DNA of 64,000 nucleotides from PALSA-693 sp963834725. Lineage in GTDB: Bacteria > Actinomycetota > Acidimicrobiia > Acidimicrobiales > Palsa-688. This document shows, one piece after another, positions 1-8,387 of this stretch (its first letter is position 1; each line of letters begins with the position of its first letter). The notes beneath the pieces are model-generated. The model was not told the DNA's origin. It saw only the letters and a list, made by a program, of their open reading frames with translations, and did no database searches. Made by a program: the position numbers and the translations under genes. The stretch lies in the NCBI GenBank assembly GCA_963834725.1, contig CAWICN010000001.1:4402001-4466000 (forward strand), given 5' to 3'.

Positions 1-661
1 CAGGCCGCCGAGTTGCCTCTGCTCGACCTGGTGCAGGAGGGCAACCTTGGCCTCATGCACGCGGTCGAGAAGTTCGACTGGCGCAAGGGCTTCAAGTTCT
101 CCACCTACGCCACCTGGTGGATCCGGCAGGCCATCACCCGTGGCATCGCCAATACCGGTCGGACGGTGCGTCTTCCGGTTCATGCCGGCGACCTACTCAC
201 CCGGGTGACCAAGGCCCGGGGGCGACTCGAAGGACAGCTAGGCCGGCGGCCTACCGTGGCCGAGCTGGCGGCCGATCTTGAGCTCGAAGAGGAGAAGGTC
301 ACCGAGATCCTCCGCCACGCCGCCGAGCCCCTGTCGCTGTCCGAGCCCCTCCGGGAGGACGGCGACGCCGAGCTCGGCGATGTTGTCGAGGATCGCTCCG
401 CGGTCTCGCCCTTCGACGCCGCGGCCGCAGCCTTGCTCTCCGGCGAGGTCAACAAGATGCTGATCGCCCTCGACGAGCGCGAGCGCGAAATCCTCCGGCT
501 GCGCTTCGGCCTCGATCGCGGGCGAGCCCCGCACGCTCGACGAGGTGGGGGAGCATTTCAGCCTGACCCGGGAGCGGATCCGTCAGATCGAGGCCCGGGC
601 CATGTCCAAGCTGCGCCATCCCTCGACCGACCGGGGGGCCCGGGAGCTTCTCACCGGCTGA
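1..661 (+). CDS. Primary-type RNA polymerase sigma-70 factor (5' end outside window, one apparent frameshift)
   Basis: Directs RNA polymerase to promoters. The frame open from base 1 carries the region 2 signatures of group 1/2 sigma factors: LLDLVQEGNLGLMHAVEKFD, then FKFSTYATWWIRQAI, then the ANTGRTVRLPVH segment. Region 3 and the start of region 4 (LDEREREILRLRFGLD) follow. At the GGG run 520-522 the frame breaks. Dropping one G restores EPRTLDEVGEHFSLTRER and IRQIEARAMSKLRHP, the region 4.2 -35-binding helix-turn-helix, and a TGA at 659-661. Without the correction region 4.2 would be lost, so an assembly indel is more likely than a real mutation. Its 3' end overlaps the convergent methyltransferase gene by 11 bp. 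Whether it is the housekeeping factor or a group 2 paralogue cannot be decided from this fragment. Confidence 0.9.
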
Positions 662-1721
662 CGGCGGCAGTCGCGAGGGTTGGATAGCCGGCGCACAGCC
701 TCGCCACCTTCCGGGGCGGCCCGGCGACGACGAGGTACTCGGTGTTGCGGGTCCGGCCCACCCGGCCCACCTTTCTCCCGGTCGGATCGTGGATGCCGAT
801 CTGAGCCCCGACGTATCGCTTCGAGTCGAAAGCCAGCACCTCGACGGCCCCCCGTCCGCCGGCCATGTCCCTGAGTTCGTGCACGGACACCCAGCCGTCG
901 TCGCTGCCGGAGATGAGCACCACCTCGGCTGGCACCGAGTGCACCAGCCGGGCCAAAGCGTCGGGCGCTTCCCGGCGCCGGTTGAACACCGACGAGGTCG
1001 CCGGGTCCCGTACATCGGTCCGTTTGCACGCCACGCCGTAATGATCGGGGGCGTCCCAGGCCACAAGTGTCTCCCAGACGTGGTAGTTGCCGAGATATCG
1101 GTGCTGGTTGTACGGCGGGTCGAGATAGGCGATGTCGACGTCGGGAAGGCGAGTAACGGCCTCCAGGGCATCGCCGCACCACGCCGCGCCCGCCCCGCCG
1201 AGCAACTCCGGAACGCGGAGTTCGAGCGGCTGATATGAACGGGGTGACCATTCCTTGAGGTAGGCCATCTGCAATCCCGTCGTCGAATCGACCCGGTCGG
1301 AGGCCAGCAGGAGCGCGGTGAGCAGGATCGGGTGCCACGGATGCCGGGCCCATCCTGCATCGATGGCGTCCCGGATGGCGTCGATACGGCGGGCGTTCTG
1401 TTCCTGGAAGTATCGGGCCCGTCGGCTGAAGGTCTCGGTGACGTAACCGTCGGTTCCGGACAAGCTCTGTAGATGTGAAATGACCTCGCTCAACGCGGCG
1501 CGATCAACCTCGCCGGCGTCGACTGCGATGTAGCACTCGGCCAGCACGGCCGAATAGCGGGCCGAGTCGACAGCGGTGACCACGGCGCCGCGCCGCTTCC
1601 ACTCTTGAGCCACCCGGGTGGTCCCGGTGAAGAGATCAACGGCGGTCGCCGCCCCGGCGCGGGACATCAAATCACCAAGGACCGGGACCAGGCGGCGCTT
1701 CGAGCCGATGTATTTGATCAC
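651..1721 (-). CDS. D12-class DNA adenine N6-methyltransferase (orphan)
   Basis: Probably transfers a methyl group from S-adenosylmethionine to N6 of adenine in a short DNA target. The GTG start gives an N-terminus with IKYIGSKRRLVP, typical of the D12 (Dam/FokI-type) family. The SAM-binding DLFTGTTRVAQ segment follows near residue 35 and the catalytic DPPY motif (YLDPPYNQHRYLGNYH) near residue 200. The length, 356 aa, fits the family. No restriction endonuclease or specificity subunit lies next to it, so it reads as a solitary methyltransferase with a regulatory or protective role. The target sequence cannot be read from the gene. It converges on the sigma factor gene, with an 11-bp overlap. 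Confidence 0.88.
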   Translation of the reverse strand: MIKYIGSKRRLVPVLGDLMSRAGAATAVDLFTGTTRVAQEWKRRGAVVTAVDSARYSAVLAECYIAVDAGEVDRAALSEVISHLQSLSGTDGYVTETFSRRARYFQEQNARRIDAIRDAIDAGWARHPWHPILLTALLLASDRVDSTTGLQMAYLKEWSPRSYQPLELRVPELLGGAGAAWCGDALEAVTRLPDVDIAYLDPPYNQHRYLGNYHVWETLVAWDAPDHYGVACKRTDVRDPATSSVFNRRREAPDALARLVHSVPAEVVLISGSDDGWVSVHELRDMAGGRGAVEVLAFDSKRYVGAQIGIHDPTGRKVGRVGRTRNTEYLVVAGPPRKVARLCAGYPTLATAAVSR

Positions 1722-1741
1722 CGGCCGGGATGGCGAGGCAC

Positions 1742-2173
1742 TCAGAGCGTCCGCTTGCCCAGGGAGGAAGGCAGCTGGTCGAGCACGGCCGCCGCGACCA
1801 CGTGCAGGTGGCGGCTGGTGACCAGGACAACTGCATAGCCGCCTGTCTCGTCGGACGGAGCCAGGCCCACCTGCCCCGGCGCGAAAGTGCCCTTGAACGC
1901 GACCGCGCAGACCGAGGTGTCGTTCTCGTTGGACAGTGTCACCCGGGCCTCCGATGACAGCTGCCCCCGAACCCTATCCGCCGACATCCGGTGGACGCTT
2001 ATGAGCGTGGCATGGCTGTCGTGGACCACGGCCCGGGCGGCAGGGATGGCCCGGTAGCAGGCGCTGACAGACCCGTTGGAAAGCCCGGGACGGGGCGTGC
2101 CACACCCCACCAGCAGGGCCACCAATGCAACGCCGGAGGCCAGGGCGACCGTGTGGAGACTGGGCTTGCTCAT
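1742..2173 (-). CDS. Small predicted lipoprotein
   Basis: 143-aa exported protein of unknown function. The N-terminus is a lipoprotein signal: a short charged start, a hydrophobic stretch (VALASGVALVALLVGC) and a lipobox ending in Cys at about residue 24. The mature part holds two more cysteines (SACYRAIP and TSVCAVAF) that could form a disulfide. Its ATG overlaps the stop of the upstream YbhN-like gene by 4 bp (ATGA, 2170-2173), so the two are probably translated together and may act together at the membrane. No family is recognised. Confidence 0.7.
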   Translation of the reverse strand: MSKPSLHTVALASGVALVALLVGCGTPRPGLSNGSVSACYRAIPAARAVVHDSHATLISVHRMSADRVRGQLSSEARVTLSNENDTSVCAVAFKGTFAPGQVGLAPSDETGGYAVVLVTSRHLHVVAAAVLDQLPSSLGKRTL

Positions 2174-3255
2174 ACCCGACTCGTTTCCAGCACCGAACGG
2201 CGGCTACGCCCGACCAGGGCGAGCACCCCCCAGGACGCCCAGCCTACCGGTACCACCAGCCAAAACGACATGAGCCGGTACAAGAGCACCGCCGCCACCG
2301 TGGAGTAGTGCGCCCCACCGAAGGCGACGAGGGCGACGGTGAGGCTGCCCTCGACCACCCCGAGTCCACCGGGCGTGATCGGCAGAATCGAAGCCAGCTG
2401 GCCGGCGCCATAGGCCAGCAGAAGGCCGCGCCAGGGCACCCCCGCCCCGACGGCAAGGAACGACAGGGCCAGGCAGCCGCAATCCCCCGCCCAGATACCC
2501 ATGCTCATGGCGGTTGCCCCGGCCCAGTCCACCGGGGATGGGCTCACCGCCCCGAGCTGGGCCAGCCACTTATCGATGATCTGATCGGCCGGCGTGGCCG
2601 GCGAGGGGCGTCGGATCCACCGTTGCGACAGGCGAACCGGTCGCGCTGCCCGTGGCAGGATCCGGGCTCGCTCGATCCACGCCAGGACCAGGACGGAAGC
2701 CACAATCACGATGCCGAGGATGGTTTCCACGAGGTCGAGGGTGCTCCCGGCGCCGAGCGCCAACCCCAACCCCACCGCGGCCAGCGCTGACAGGGTGATG
2801 AACGACAGCCCATTCGCAGCCACGAGCGTCCACCCCGCCAGCACGTCGTCGGCGCCGAAGCGGCGGTACTGACGAAACACGTAGGCGGCGTAGAAGACCA
2901 GCCCCCCCGGCAGGGAGTTCTGGATGGAAACGCTGGCCACGCTGATCCCGACCATCGGTGCGCTTTTTATCCGGACGCCGCCGACCAGCAGGAACCGGCG
3001 CTGCAGGTAGGCGAAGGCCAAATAGGAAGCCGCCTCAGCCGCGAGCGCGGCGACGACGAACCCCCAGCGGAGGTGGGCCAGGTAGGTGCTGGCGCCGCTC
3101 AGCTCGTCTGTCTTGCCCTCGATGGCCCACACCGCGACCCCGGCGAGGGCGAGTCCGAGAACGAAGCGGACTATCCGCCAGACCTGATACCAACGTCCGG
3201 CAGCGGGTGAGACGATGGGTGGGTCCGGAGGGGTGCTCACCAGGGCACAGATCAT
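2170..3255 (-). CDS. YbhN/UPF0104-type integral membrane protein (lysylphosphatidylglycerol synthase TM-region family)
   Basis: Multi-pass membrane protein of about 361 aa with roughly eight hydrophobic segments. The order of helices, the SLPGGLVFYAAYVFRQYRRFG loop and the PITPGGLGVVEGSLTVAL motif fit the flippase-like LPG-synthase TM/UPF0104 family, whose members are linked to lipid or glycan export. The substrate is unknown. I place the start at the ATG at 3253-3255, preceded by GGAG about 12 bases upstream; a GTG at 3238-3240 is possible. It diverges from the CPBP gene, whose start is only 29 bp away, so the two share a promoter region. It is coupled to the lipoprotein behind it. Confidence 0.75.
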   Translation of the reverse strand: MICALVSTPPDPPIVSPAAGRWYQVWRIVRFVLGLALAGVAVWAIEGKTDELSGASTYLAHLRWGFVVAALAAEAASYLAFAYLQRRFLLVGGVRIKSAPMVGISVASVSIQNSLPGGLVFYAAYVFRQYRRFGADDVLAGWTLVAANGLSFITLSALAAVGLGLALGAGSTLDLVETILGIVIVASVLVLAWIERARILPRAARPVRLSQRWIRRPSPATPADQIIDKWLAQLGAVSPSPVDWAGATAMSMGIWAGDCGCLALSFLAVGAGVPWRGLLLAYGAGQLASILPITPGGLGVVEGSLTVALVAFGGAHYSTVAAVLLYRLMSFWLVVPVGWASWGVLALVGRSRRSVLETSRV

Positions 3256-3284
3256 CGCGCCGTCAACACTCCAACGAAGTGTCA

Positions 3285-4532
3285 ATGGGCGTCTGGGATC
3301 GGGTTCTGGCCCGTGTGGCTGTGGCAGCCTACGGGGTAGTGACCTACGACGCGCCCAACCCCGGGCAGCCGGAGCCGGCTCCGGCGATCCCGGGGTACGC
3401 CAGCCCCGCTTCCGAGGGCCCGTCGATCGAGGGCCCGGAGATCGCCGGCGACGGCCCCCCCTGGCCCGCAGCGGTGCCGGCGGACAGGGACGCCGGCCTC
3501 ACCCAGCCCGCAGCGGTGCCGGCGGCCAGGGACGCCGGCCTCACCCGGCCCGCAGCGGTGCCGGCGGACAGGGACGCCGGCCTCACCCGGCCCGCTCCCG
3601 AGGCCCCTCGCCACTGGTGGTCACCTCTCCCATTTCCGCCCCTGCCGCCGATCTCGGCGCGGCGCGCCTACACCGAGGTAGTCCTCGTCTTTGCCGCCTT
3701 CTTCCTGGCCGGCATCGTCGGCGCCGGCCTGCTGCTCGCCGACCGCTACCACAATCTCCTCCAGAACGGCAGCTGGTCCGACTACGGGCCTGAGTTCGTC
3801 AGCGTCCTGGCCCAAATCGGATTGGCCCTCGCCGTCGTGCTGCTGCTGTCTGCTCGCCGGGGGGTGACCGCGGCGACGCTGGGGTTGTCGCTTCCGCACC
3901 GTCGCGACGGACGCTTCGCCGCCGGTCAGGCCACCCGCATCCTGGCCTGGGCCATCTTCGCCCAGGTGATCGGAGGCATTATCAACTCGGCGGTGCAAAC
4001 CGGGCACCTGCCGACGTCGCGGCCCAACGCACCCGAACTCATCTTTGCGGTCGGGGACTCGCTGCAAGCCGGCGTGGTGGAGGAGTTGGTCGTCCTGGCT
4101 TTCGTGGTGGTGACCCTCCGCCAGGCTGGGCGCGACTGGTGGGAGATCGCCTTCGTGGCGTTGGTGCTGCGGTGCTCGTACCACATCTATTACGGGCCCG
4201 GGGTCTTGGGAATCCTGGTATGGGCTGCGCTCTTTTTGTGGATCTACGTCCGGTTCCGCAGCCTGATCCTTCTCATGGTGGCCCACGCGGCGTGGGACAC
4301 CACCGGGTTCCTTTCGCAACGGTGGCCGGCCGTCGCCGGCGGAGCCGTCGTGATCGCGGTCGGCATATGGATCGCCGCCCCGATTACCTGGTTGGTCGAG
4401 CGGAACAATCCCGATCAGCTCGTTTACGACCCTGGCCTGCCGCCGCCCGGGTGGCAGGCCGACCCGGGCGGCGTCCATTACTGGCGTTGGTGGGACGGGC
4501 GGCGCTGGACCGACTACGTCTCCGGCCCGTAG
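3285..4532 (+). CDS. CPBP-family intramembrane protein with a C-terminal DUF2510 domain
   Basis: 415-aa membrane protein. The N-terminal third is a proline/alanine-rich soluble region holding three copies of a 14-residue repeat. About six membrane segments follow, with CPBP (Abi/CAAX-like) features: a Glu pair in GVVEELVVLAF, a His in the LRCSYHIYYG segment and a third motif in MVAHAAWDTTG. These are the putative metal-site residues of the family. The C-terminus (GLPPPGWQADPGG, then WRWWDGRRWTDYV) is a DUF2510 domain, common in actinobacterial membrane proteins. The family includes prenyl-protein proteases and bacteriocin self-immunity proteins; the substrate here is unknown. The ATG at 3285 is the first start after the divergent gene. 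Confidence 0.8.
   Translation: MGVWDRVLARVAVAAYGVVTYDAPNPGQPEPAPAIPGYASPASEGPSIEGPEIAGDGPPWPAAVPADRDAGLTQPAAVPAARDAGLTRPAAVPADRDAGLTRPAPEAPRHWWSPLPFPPLPPISARRAYTEVVLVFAAFFLAGIVGAGLLLADRYHNLLQNGSWSDYGPEFVSVLAQIGLALAVVLLLSARRGVTAATLGLSLPHRRDGRFAAGQATRILAWAIFAQVIGGIINSAVQTGHLPTSRPNAPELIFAVGDSLQAGVVEELVVLAFVVVTLRQAGRDWWEIAFVALVLRCSYHIYYGPGVLGILVWAALFLWIYVRFRSLILLMVAHAAWDTTGFLSQRWPAVAGGAVVIAVGIWIAAPITWLVERNNPDQLVYDPGLPPPGWQADPGGVHYWRWWDGRRWTDYVSGP
3465..3590 (+). repeat. Three 42-bp tandem repeats inside the CPBP gene
   Basis: Three back-to-back 42-bp units (3465-3506, 3507-3548, 3549-3590) differ at only two positions. Each encodes PAAVPADRDAGLTR or a near copy, and a fourth unit begins with CCCGC and then diverges. 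The near-identity at DNA level implies recent expansion and possible copy-number variation between strains. The period is a multiple of three, so the frame is kept. Confidence 0.95.
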
Positions 4533-4543
4533 ACGACCAGGCG

Positions 4544-6889
4544 CTAAGCAAGTCCCCATCCGGGTCGGCCGCCTCTCTCGATTTCCCATTCGGTTCGGCG
4601 GCCCTTTTCGATTCCTCGCGAAGGAGGCTCGTGCCGGGTTGCGACCAGTTCGGGGGTGAGGCGTGCGATCGGGCTCGAGACCGCGGCGGCCATCACCCGG
4701 CCTTGCTGGGGGCCAAGCGCGCTCGGCGGTCCGAGTACCAGCAAGGGAGTGGCGAGGTGGGTCGCCAGCCCGGGGGTGACGGCGTACCGGTAGCCGAGAT
4801 GGCTCGCAGCCCGGCGGTCGACCGTGAGACGGATCCCCTGCCGGCTGACGATCAGCCCAGACTGGCGGGCGCCCACCGCCACGACCTCCAGCGGGCAACC
4901 CCGCGGAAGGTCGCCCGACAGGCGCCGGAGCGCGACCACCTGCTCACCGGCCTGGAACACTCGCCCGCCACAGGACAGCTCGGGCCCGGTCAGGTCCCCG
5001 CGGCGGGCGAGCAGAGCTCTGGCGGCCCGGTTGAGCCCGTCCACCTCCGGATAGCCCATCCCCACCAGCGTGGCCGTCTCGTGCTGCGACCCCGACGCCG
5101 CCCAATCGGCCAGCAGGACGCCCGCAGCATCGGCCGCGGTCGGGTATGCGGTGGGTTTCGGGTCGCGCCGCGCCTCGACCCGAGGGGTCATCAGCGGCTC
5201 GCCCCAGACCGGCGCCGGCCCCGGGTCCACCCGGCCCCGGCTGTCGCCCAGCCAGGCCAACCCGTCGCTGTGCATCCAGCTCACCCGGGGGAAGGTGCCA
5301 CCCTCAACCAGGACGGCGCTGCCGGTGGGTTTGAGGCTCGTGAGCAAGGCCAGCAACTCCGCCGTGCTGCGGCGGTCCGAATGATCGACGACGAGGACAT
5401 CGGCACCCATCCCCGGGCGGTGCGGTGCGATCCCGGTCAGGGTCCGCCACCGAATCTCGGCCTGCCGGCTGGATGTCGCTACCGCCACCCGCAGTCCCGC
5501 CGCCCGCCAGGCTGACGCGGCCAGTTCGAGGACAGCGGCATGGGCCAGCAGGTTGCTCCAGCCTGGTGGGGCGCCGAGGATGTGGACCGATCCCGGGCCG
5601 GACAGCAGTTGTGGCGCGGCCGGGCGCACCTCGGTCCAAGACCGTGGGCTGCGGCTGCTGCCGACTTCGGGCAACCCACCTCGCTCCCTCGCGTGCCGAC
5701 CCCGCTCCATTGGGATTCTCCGGTCAACCAGCTCGATCAGGCGTCGATCAGCGGCCTGAGCCATCGGGGTGGTCCAGCGCCGGGACGCGGTGGGCCGGGT
5801 GTCGAGGGTGTCGAGGGGAATGGCGGCCCCGCAGAACCGTTCCGCCCATCGCTCGGCCTGCCGGGCGGCTAGCCCACCGGGCGCGCACGCGGCCAGAGCG
5901 ACGAGCACATCCTCGTGCCGGAACGACGAGCGCCGCCTCGCCAGCCACACCGTGACGGCTCGCTCCATGTCTGCCTCTAAATGGGGTTGGCCTGGTTCTG
6001 AATTGGATTTGTTTGGCCCGACCCGGCCCGCGGCCACCAGGGCATCGGCCGCGGCCGGCCCGAAGCCGGCGGCTCGGGCCCGGTCCTGCCATGGTTGGGC
6101 GGGTTGGGAAGGTGCGGACAGGCGGCTCTGAATGGTCGCGCCTGACCGGATCCCGGACGCTCGACCGCTTCCGGCCTCGCTCTGAAAGGCAGCTCGGTCG
6201 AGGGCGGCGGCCCGGCTGCGGCCGCTGGCCGAGCGGACCGCAGCCCGGGGCACACCGACCAGGTCCCCCAGTCCGTCGGCATGCAGGCGCCAATCCAGTT
6301 CCAGCCCGCCCGAACGCAGGTGATGGCGCAAGCCCAGCTGGTACACGGCGCCGAGGGCCTGGCGGCGGGTCCACCAGGTATGGCTCAGGGCCGACCATGT
6401 GCCCTGCTCGTCACGCCCCAGGTTGCACAGCAGGAGATGCGAGTGCAGATGGGGTTCACCCGAGCCGTTGGACGAGTGGTCGAAGCAGGCCGCCACCGCG
6501 CCCGCCGTCAGTGCCCATCCCCCTGGCGAGGCCGCTTTCCGTACGGTCAGGAGCCGCTGCTCCAGGTCGTCGACCACTTCGGTCACTGCGGCTTGATGCG
6601 CCGCGGCGATCGCATCGCGGTCAGCGGTCGCGGACGCGGCGAGCAACGAGAGGGACTTTGGTGCCGCCAGCGTCAGGTCCCAGCCCGCCCGGCGGCGGAC
6701 CGGCTTCCGTGCCGCCAGGAAGCTGCCGCTGCCCGGGTGGCAGCCGCGCAGGAGCCGGATCAGGTCGCGGTGGGCAACGCCTCCCTCCAGGCCGAGCGCC
6801 ACGGTGCCTTGGCCCACCCAACGCCCGCCTCCCTGCCCGCGGAAGTAGTACGAGGCGGCTGTCGAGTCAACGGGGGTCACGACCAACAT
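4544..6889 (-). CDS. MobF/TrwC-family conjugative relaxase with a degenerate helicase half
   Basis: 781-aa relaxase that would nick a transfer origin and pilot the strand into the T4SS. The N-terminal half carries the family marks: a Tyr pair (TAASYYFRG) near residue 14, the DLTLAAPKSLSLLA motif, and the metal-binding histidine cluster EPHLHSHLLLCN. The C-terminal half aligns in layout with the TrwC helicase region, but the P-loop position reads VHILGAPPGWSNLL with no GKT, and the Walker B-like VDHSDRRS is also altered. ATP-driven unwinding is therefore doubtful. TrwC-like proteins are usually around 900 aa or more. The start is the ATG at 6887-6889, matching family N-termini (MLVVTPVDSTAASYY). 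The gene diverges from the transfer operon. Confidence 0.82.
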   Translation of the reverse strand: MLVVTPVDSTAASYYFRGQGGGRWVGQGTVALGLEGGVAHRDLIRLLRGCHPGSGSFLAARKPVRRRAGWDLTLAAPKSLSLLAASATADRDAIAAAHQAAVTEVVDDLEQRLLTVRKAASPGGWALTAGAVAACFDHSSNGSGEPHLHSHLLLCNLGRDEQGTWSALSHTWWTRRQALGAVYQLGLRHHLRSGGLELDWRLHADGLGDLVGVPRAAVRSASGRSRAAALDRAAFQSEAGSGRASGIRSGATIQSRLSAPSQPAQPWQDRARAAGFGPAAADALVAAGRVGPNKSNSEPGQPHLEADMERAVTVWLARRRSSFRHEDVLVALAACAPGGLAARQAERWAERFCGAAIPLDTLDTRPTASRRWTTPMAQAADRRLIELVDRRIPMERGRHARERGGLPEVGSSRSPRSWTEVRPAAPQLLSGPGSVHILGAPPGWSNLLAHAAVLELAASAWRAAGLRVAVATSSRQAEIRWRTLTGIAPHRPGMGADVLVVDHSDRRSTAELLALLTSLKPTGSAVLVEGGTFPRVSWMHSDGLAWLGDSRGRVDPGPAPVWGEPLMTPRVEARRDPKPTAYPTAADAAGVLLADWAASGSQHETATLVGMGYPEVDGLNRAARALLARRGDLTGPELSCGGRVFQAGEQVVALRRLSGDLPRGCPLEVVAVGARQSGLIVSRQGIRLTVDRRAASHLGYRYAVTPGLATHLATPLLVLGPPSALGPQQGRVMAAAVSSPIARLTPELVATRHEPPSRGIEKGRRTEWEIERGGRPGWGLA

Positions 6890-6996
6890 CGATAGAAAAT
6901 AGTAGCACAACATTAAAATCTATGAAAGACTACTTCGAGCTTCCCGTCTTGGCCGTTCGACACGGCCCGCTCGGTCCCCCCTCATGGAGGTTGCGT
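6890..6996. promoter_or_regulatory. AT-rich divergent control region between relaxase and transfer operon; candidate oriT
   Basis: This 107-bp gap separates the divergent relaxase and transfer operon and has a markedly AT-rich core (about 6890-6936) in otherwise GC-rich DNA. A 6-bp inverted repeat, AAGTAG (6900-6905) and CTACTT (6930-6935), spans 24 bases. Promoters for both directions must lie here. In MobF systems the nick site is normally near the relaxase gene, so this is also the natural oriT candidate; that is inference. A GGAGG at 6986-6990 is the ribosome-binding site of the first operon gene. Confidence 0.5.
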
Positions 6997-7314
6997 ATGC
7001 GCTCTCACGTCCTCGCGGTGCTGGCGGGCGGCCCTGTCGGCCCCACGCTCCAGCCCGACGCCGGCGGGTTGCCCGGCGCCCCGACCTTGCAGCACCTTGC
7101 CGATGGCATCGGGGGCTGGGCGCTGATCGCCAGCATGCTCGGCATCGTGATCGGGGCCGTGCTGTGGGCCTTCGGCCATTACTCGCAGAACTACCAGCAG
7201 GCCTACAACGGCCGGCGGGGGGTGATGGTCTCGGCCCTGGCGGCGGTGCTCATCGGTGGTGCTCCCCACATCATCGGGTTTTTTCTGGGCCAGGGCACCG
7301 GGATCACGTCGTGA
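6997..7314 (+). CDS. Small two-helix membrane protein, pilin-like or DUF6112-like conjugation protein
   Basis: 105-aa protein with an Ala/Gly/Pro-rich N-terminus and two membrane segments (GWALIASMLGIVIGAVLWAF, and one ending in GGAPHIIGFFLG). Size, topology and first position in the operon match the small membrane proteins that open actinobacterial conjugation operons (DUF6112-type, VirB2/TrbC-like). ATG 6997 follows a GGAGG by six bases. Its stop overlaps the GTG of the next gene (GTGA, 7311-7314), indicating coupled translation. The pilin role is inferred from layout, not from a diagnostic motif. Confidence 0.65.
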   Translation: MRSHVLAVLAGGPVGPTLQPDAGGLPGAPTLQHLADGIGGWALIASMLGIVIGAVLWAFGHYSQNYQQAYNGRRGVMVSALAAVLIGGAPHIIGFFLGQGTGITS

Positions 7315-8387
7315 TCGCCGCGATGCCGGGTGACACTTCGCTCTGTGTCCCTCTGTTGACATGCGGTGGGTCGTCGTCCGTCGCGACCACGCTCACTCAC
7401 GACGCCGCCCAGGCGGTCCTCACCGCGGTCACCAGTGCCTTGGTATCCGCGGCAGCCTGGCTGGTCGGTCATGTCATCCAGCTGGTCGCAGGGACCGGAC
7501 GGGTCGATCTGGCTCAACCCTGGTTCCTCGCTCGCTCAGAGGTGATGCTCCAGCTGCTCGAGTTCGTGGTCATCCCGCTGCTTCTGGCCGCCACCATTGG
7601 CCCGGTGCTCCGCCAGGACTTCCGCCGCCTGGCCCGAGTGTGGGGGGTCGGCCTGCCCGTCGCCGTGCTGGTCGGACTGTCAGGTGCCCAGTTCACCCAG
7701 CTGGCGATGGGTGCGACCGACGAGCTGTGCCAGGCCATCGTGGGCAACCGCGACGCCGCCCTGGGGGGGAGCCTTCGAGGGCTGGCGACCGCCATGATCA
7801 TTCCCGGGGCTCCGCAGCTGGTGGCCGCCCTGATCGCCTGCCTGCTGATCGTCGGATCCGTGCTGCTCTGGTTGGAGCTGGTGGTGCGGGCGGCCGCCAT
7901 CTATGTGGCTGTGTTCTTCATGCCCCTGGCCCTGGCCTGCTACGTGTGGCCCGCCACCACGGCGATCGCCAGGCGCACCATCGAACTGCTGGCTGCCTTG
8001 ATCCTGTCCAAGTTCGTCATCGTGGCCACCCTCACCCTCGGCGTGGCGGCACTGCACGGCGGTCCGTCCGGGGATAATGCGGTGGTCGGGTCGGCCATCC
8101 TGCTCATCGCCGCCTTCGCCCCGTTCTGCCTGATTCGCTTGACCCCGATCGTCGAGGCGGGGGCAATCGCCCACCTGGAAGGCCTGTCCCGGAGACCGTT
8201 GCGCGCCGCCGGACGGACCGCCACGACTGCAGCCGCCAGCCCCGGCCACCCCGTCGTCGGCCTGGTGATGGCCGCAAGAGCCGGCGACACCCGACCACCT
8301 GCTGCGGCCGCCGTCACGCCCCAGTGGGTCAGGGAGCGACCGGCGGACTATCCGAGCCAACCGCCAGTGGACGCACCCGGTGCCTGA
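7311..8387 (+). CDS. TrbL/VirB6-type polytopic T4SS membrane protein
   Basis: 358-aa membrane protein with about six to seven hydrophobic helices in the TrbL/VirB6 arrangement. A first helix pair and an amphipathic stretch (LAQPWFLARSEVMLQLLEFV) are followed by clustered helices including LELVVRAAAIYVAVFFMPLA, a signature-like segment of this family. It would form the inner-membrane channel of a type IV secretion complex. The C-terminal 80 residues are Ala/Pro-rich and soluble. Translation probably starts at the GTG 7311 that overlaps the previous stop, and its own last 8 bp overlap the next gene. Confidence 0.8.
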   Translation: MIAAMPGDTSLCVPLLTCGGSSSVATTLTHDAAQAVLTAVTSALVSAAAWLVGHVIQLVAGTGRVDLAQPWFLARSEVMLQLLEFVVIPLLLAATIGPVLRQDFRRLARVWGVGLPVAVLVGLSGAQFTQLAMGATDELCQAIVGNRDAALGGSLRGLATAMIIPGAPQLVAALIACLLIVGSVLLWLELVVRAAAIYVAVFFMPLALACYVWPATTAIARRTIELLAALILSKFVIVATLTLGVAALHGGPSGDNAVVGSAILLIAAFAPFCLIRLTPIVEAGAIAHLEGLSRRPLRAAGRTATTAAASPGHPVVGLVMAARAGDTRPPAAAAVTPQWVRERPADYPSQPPVDAPGA

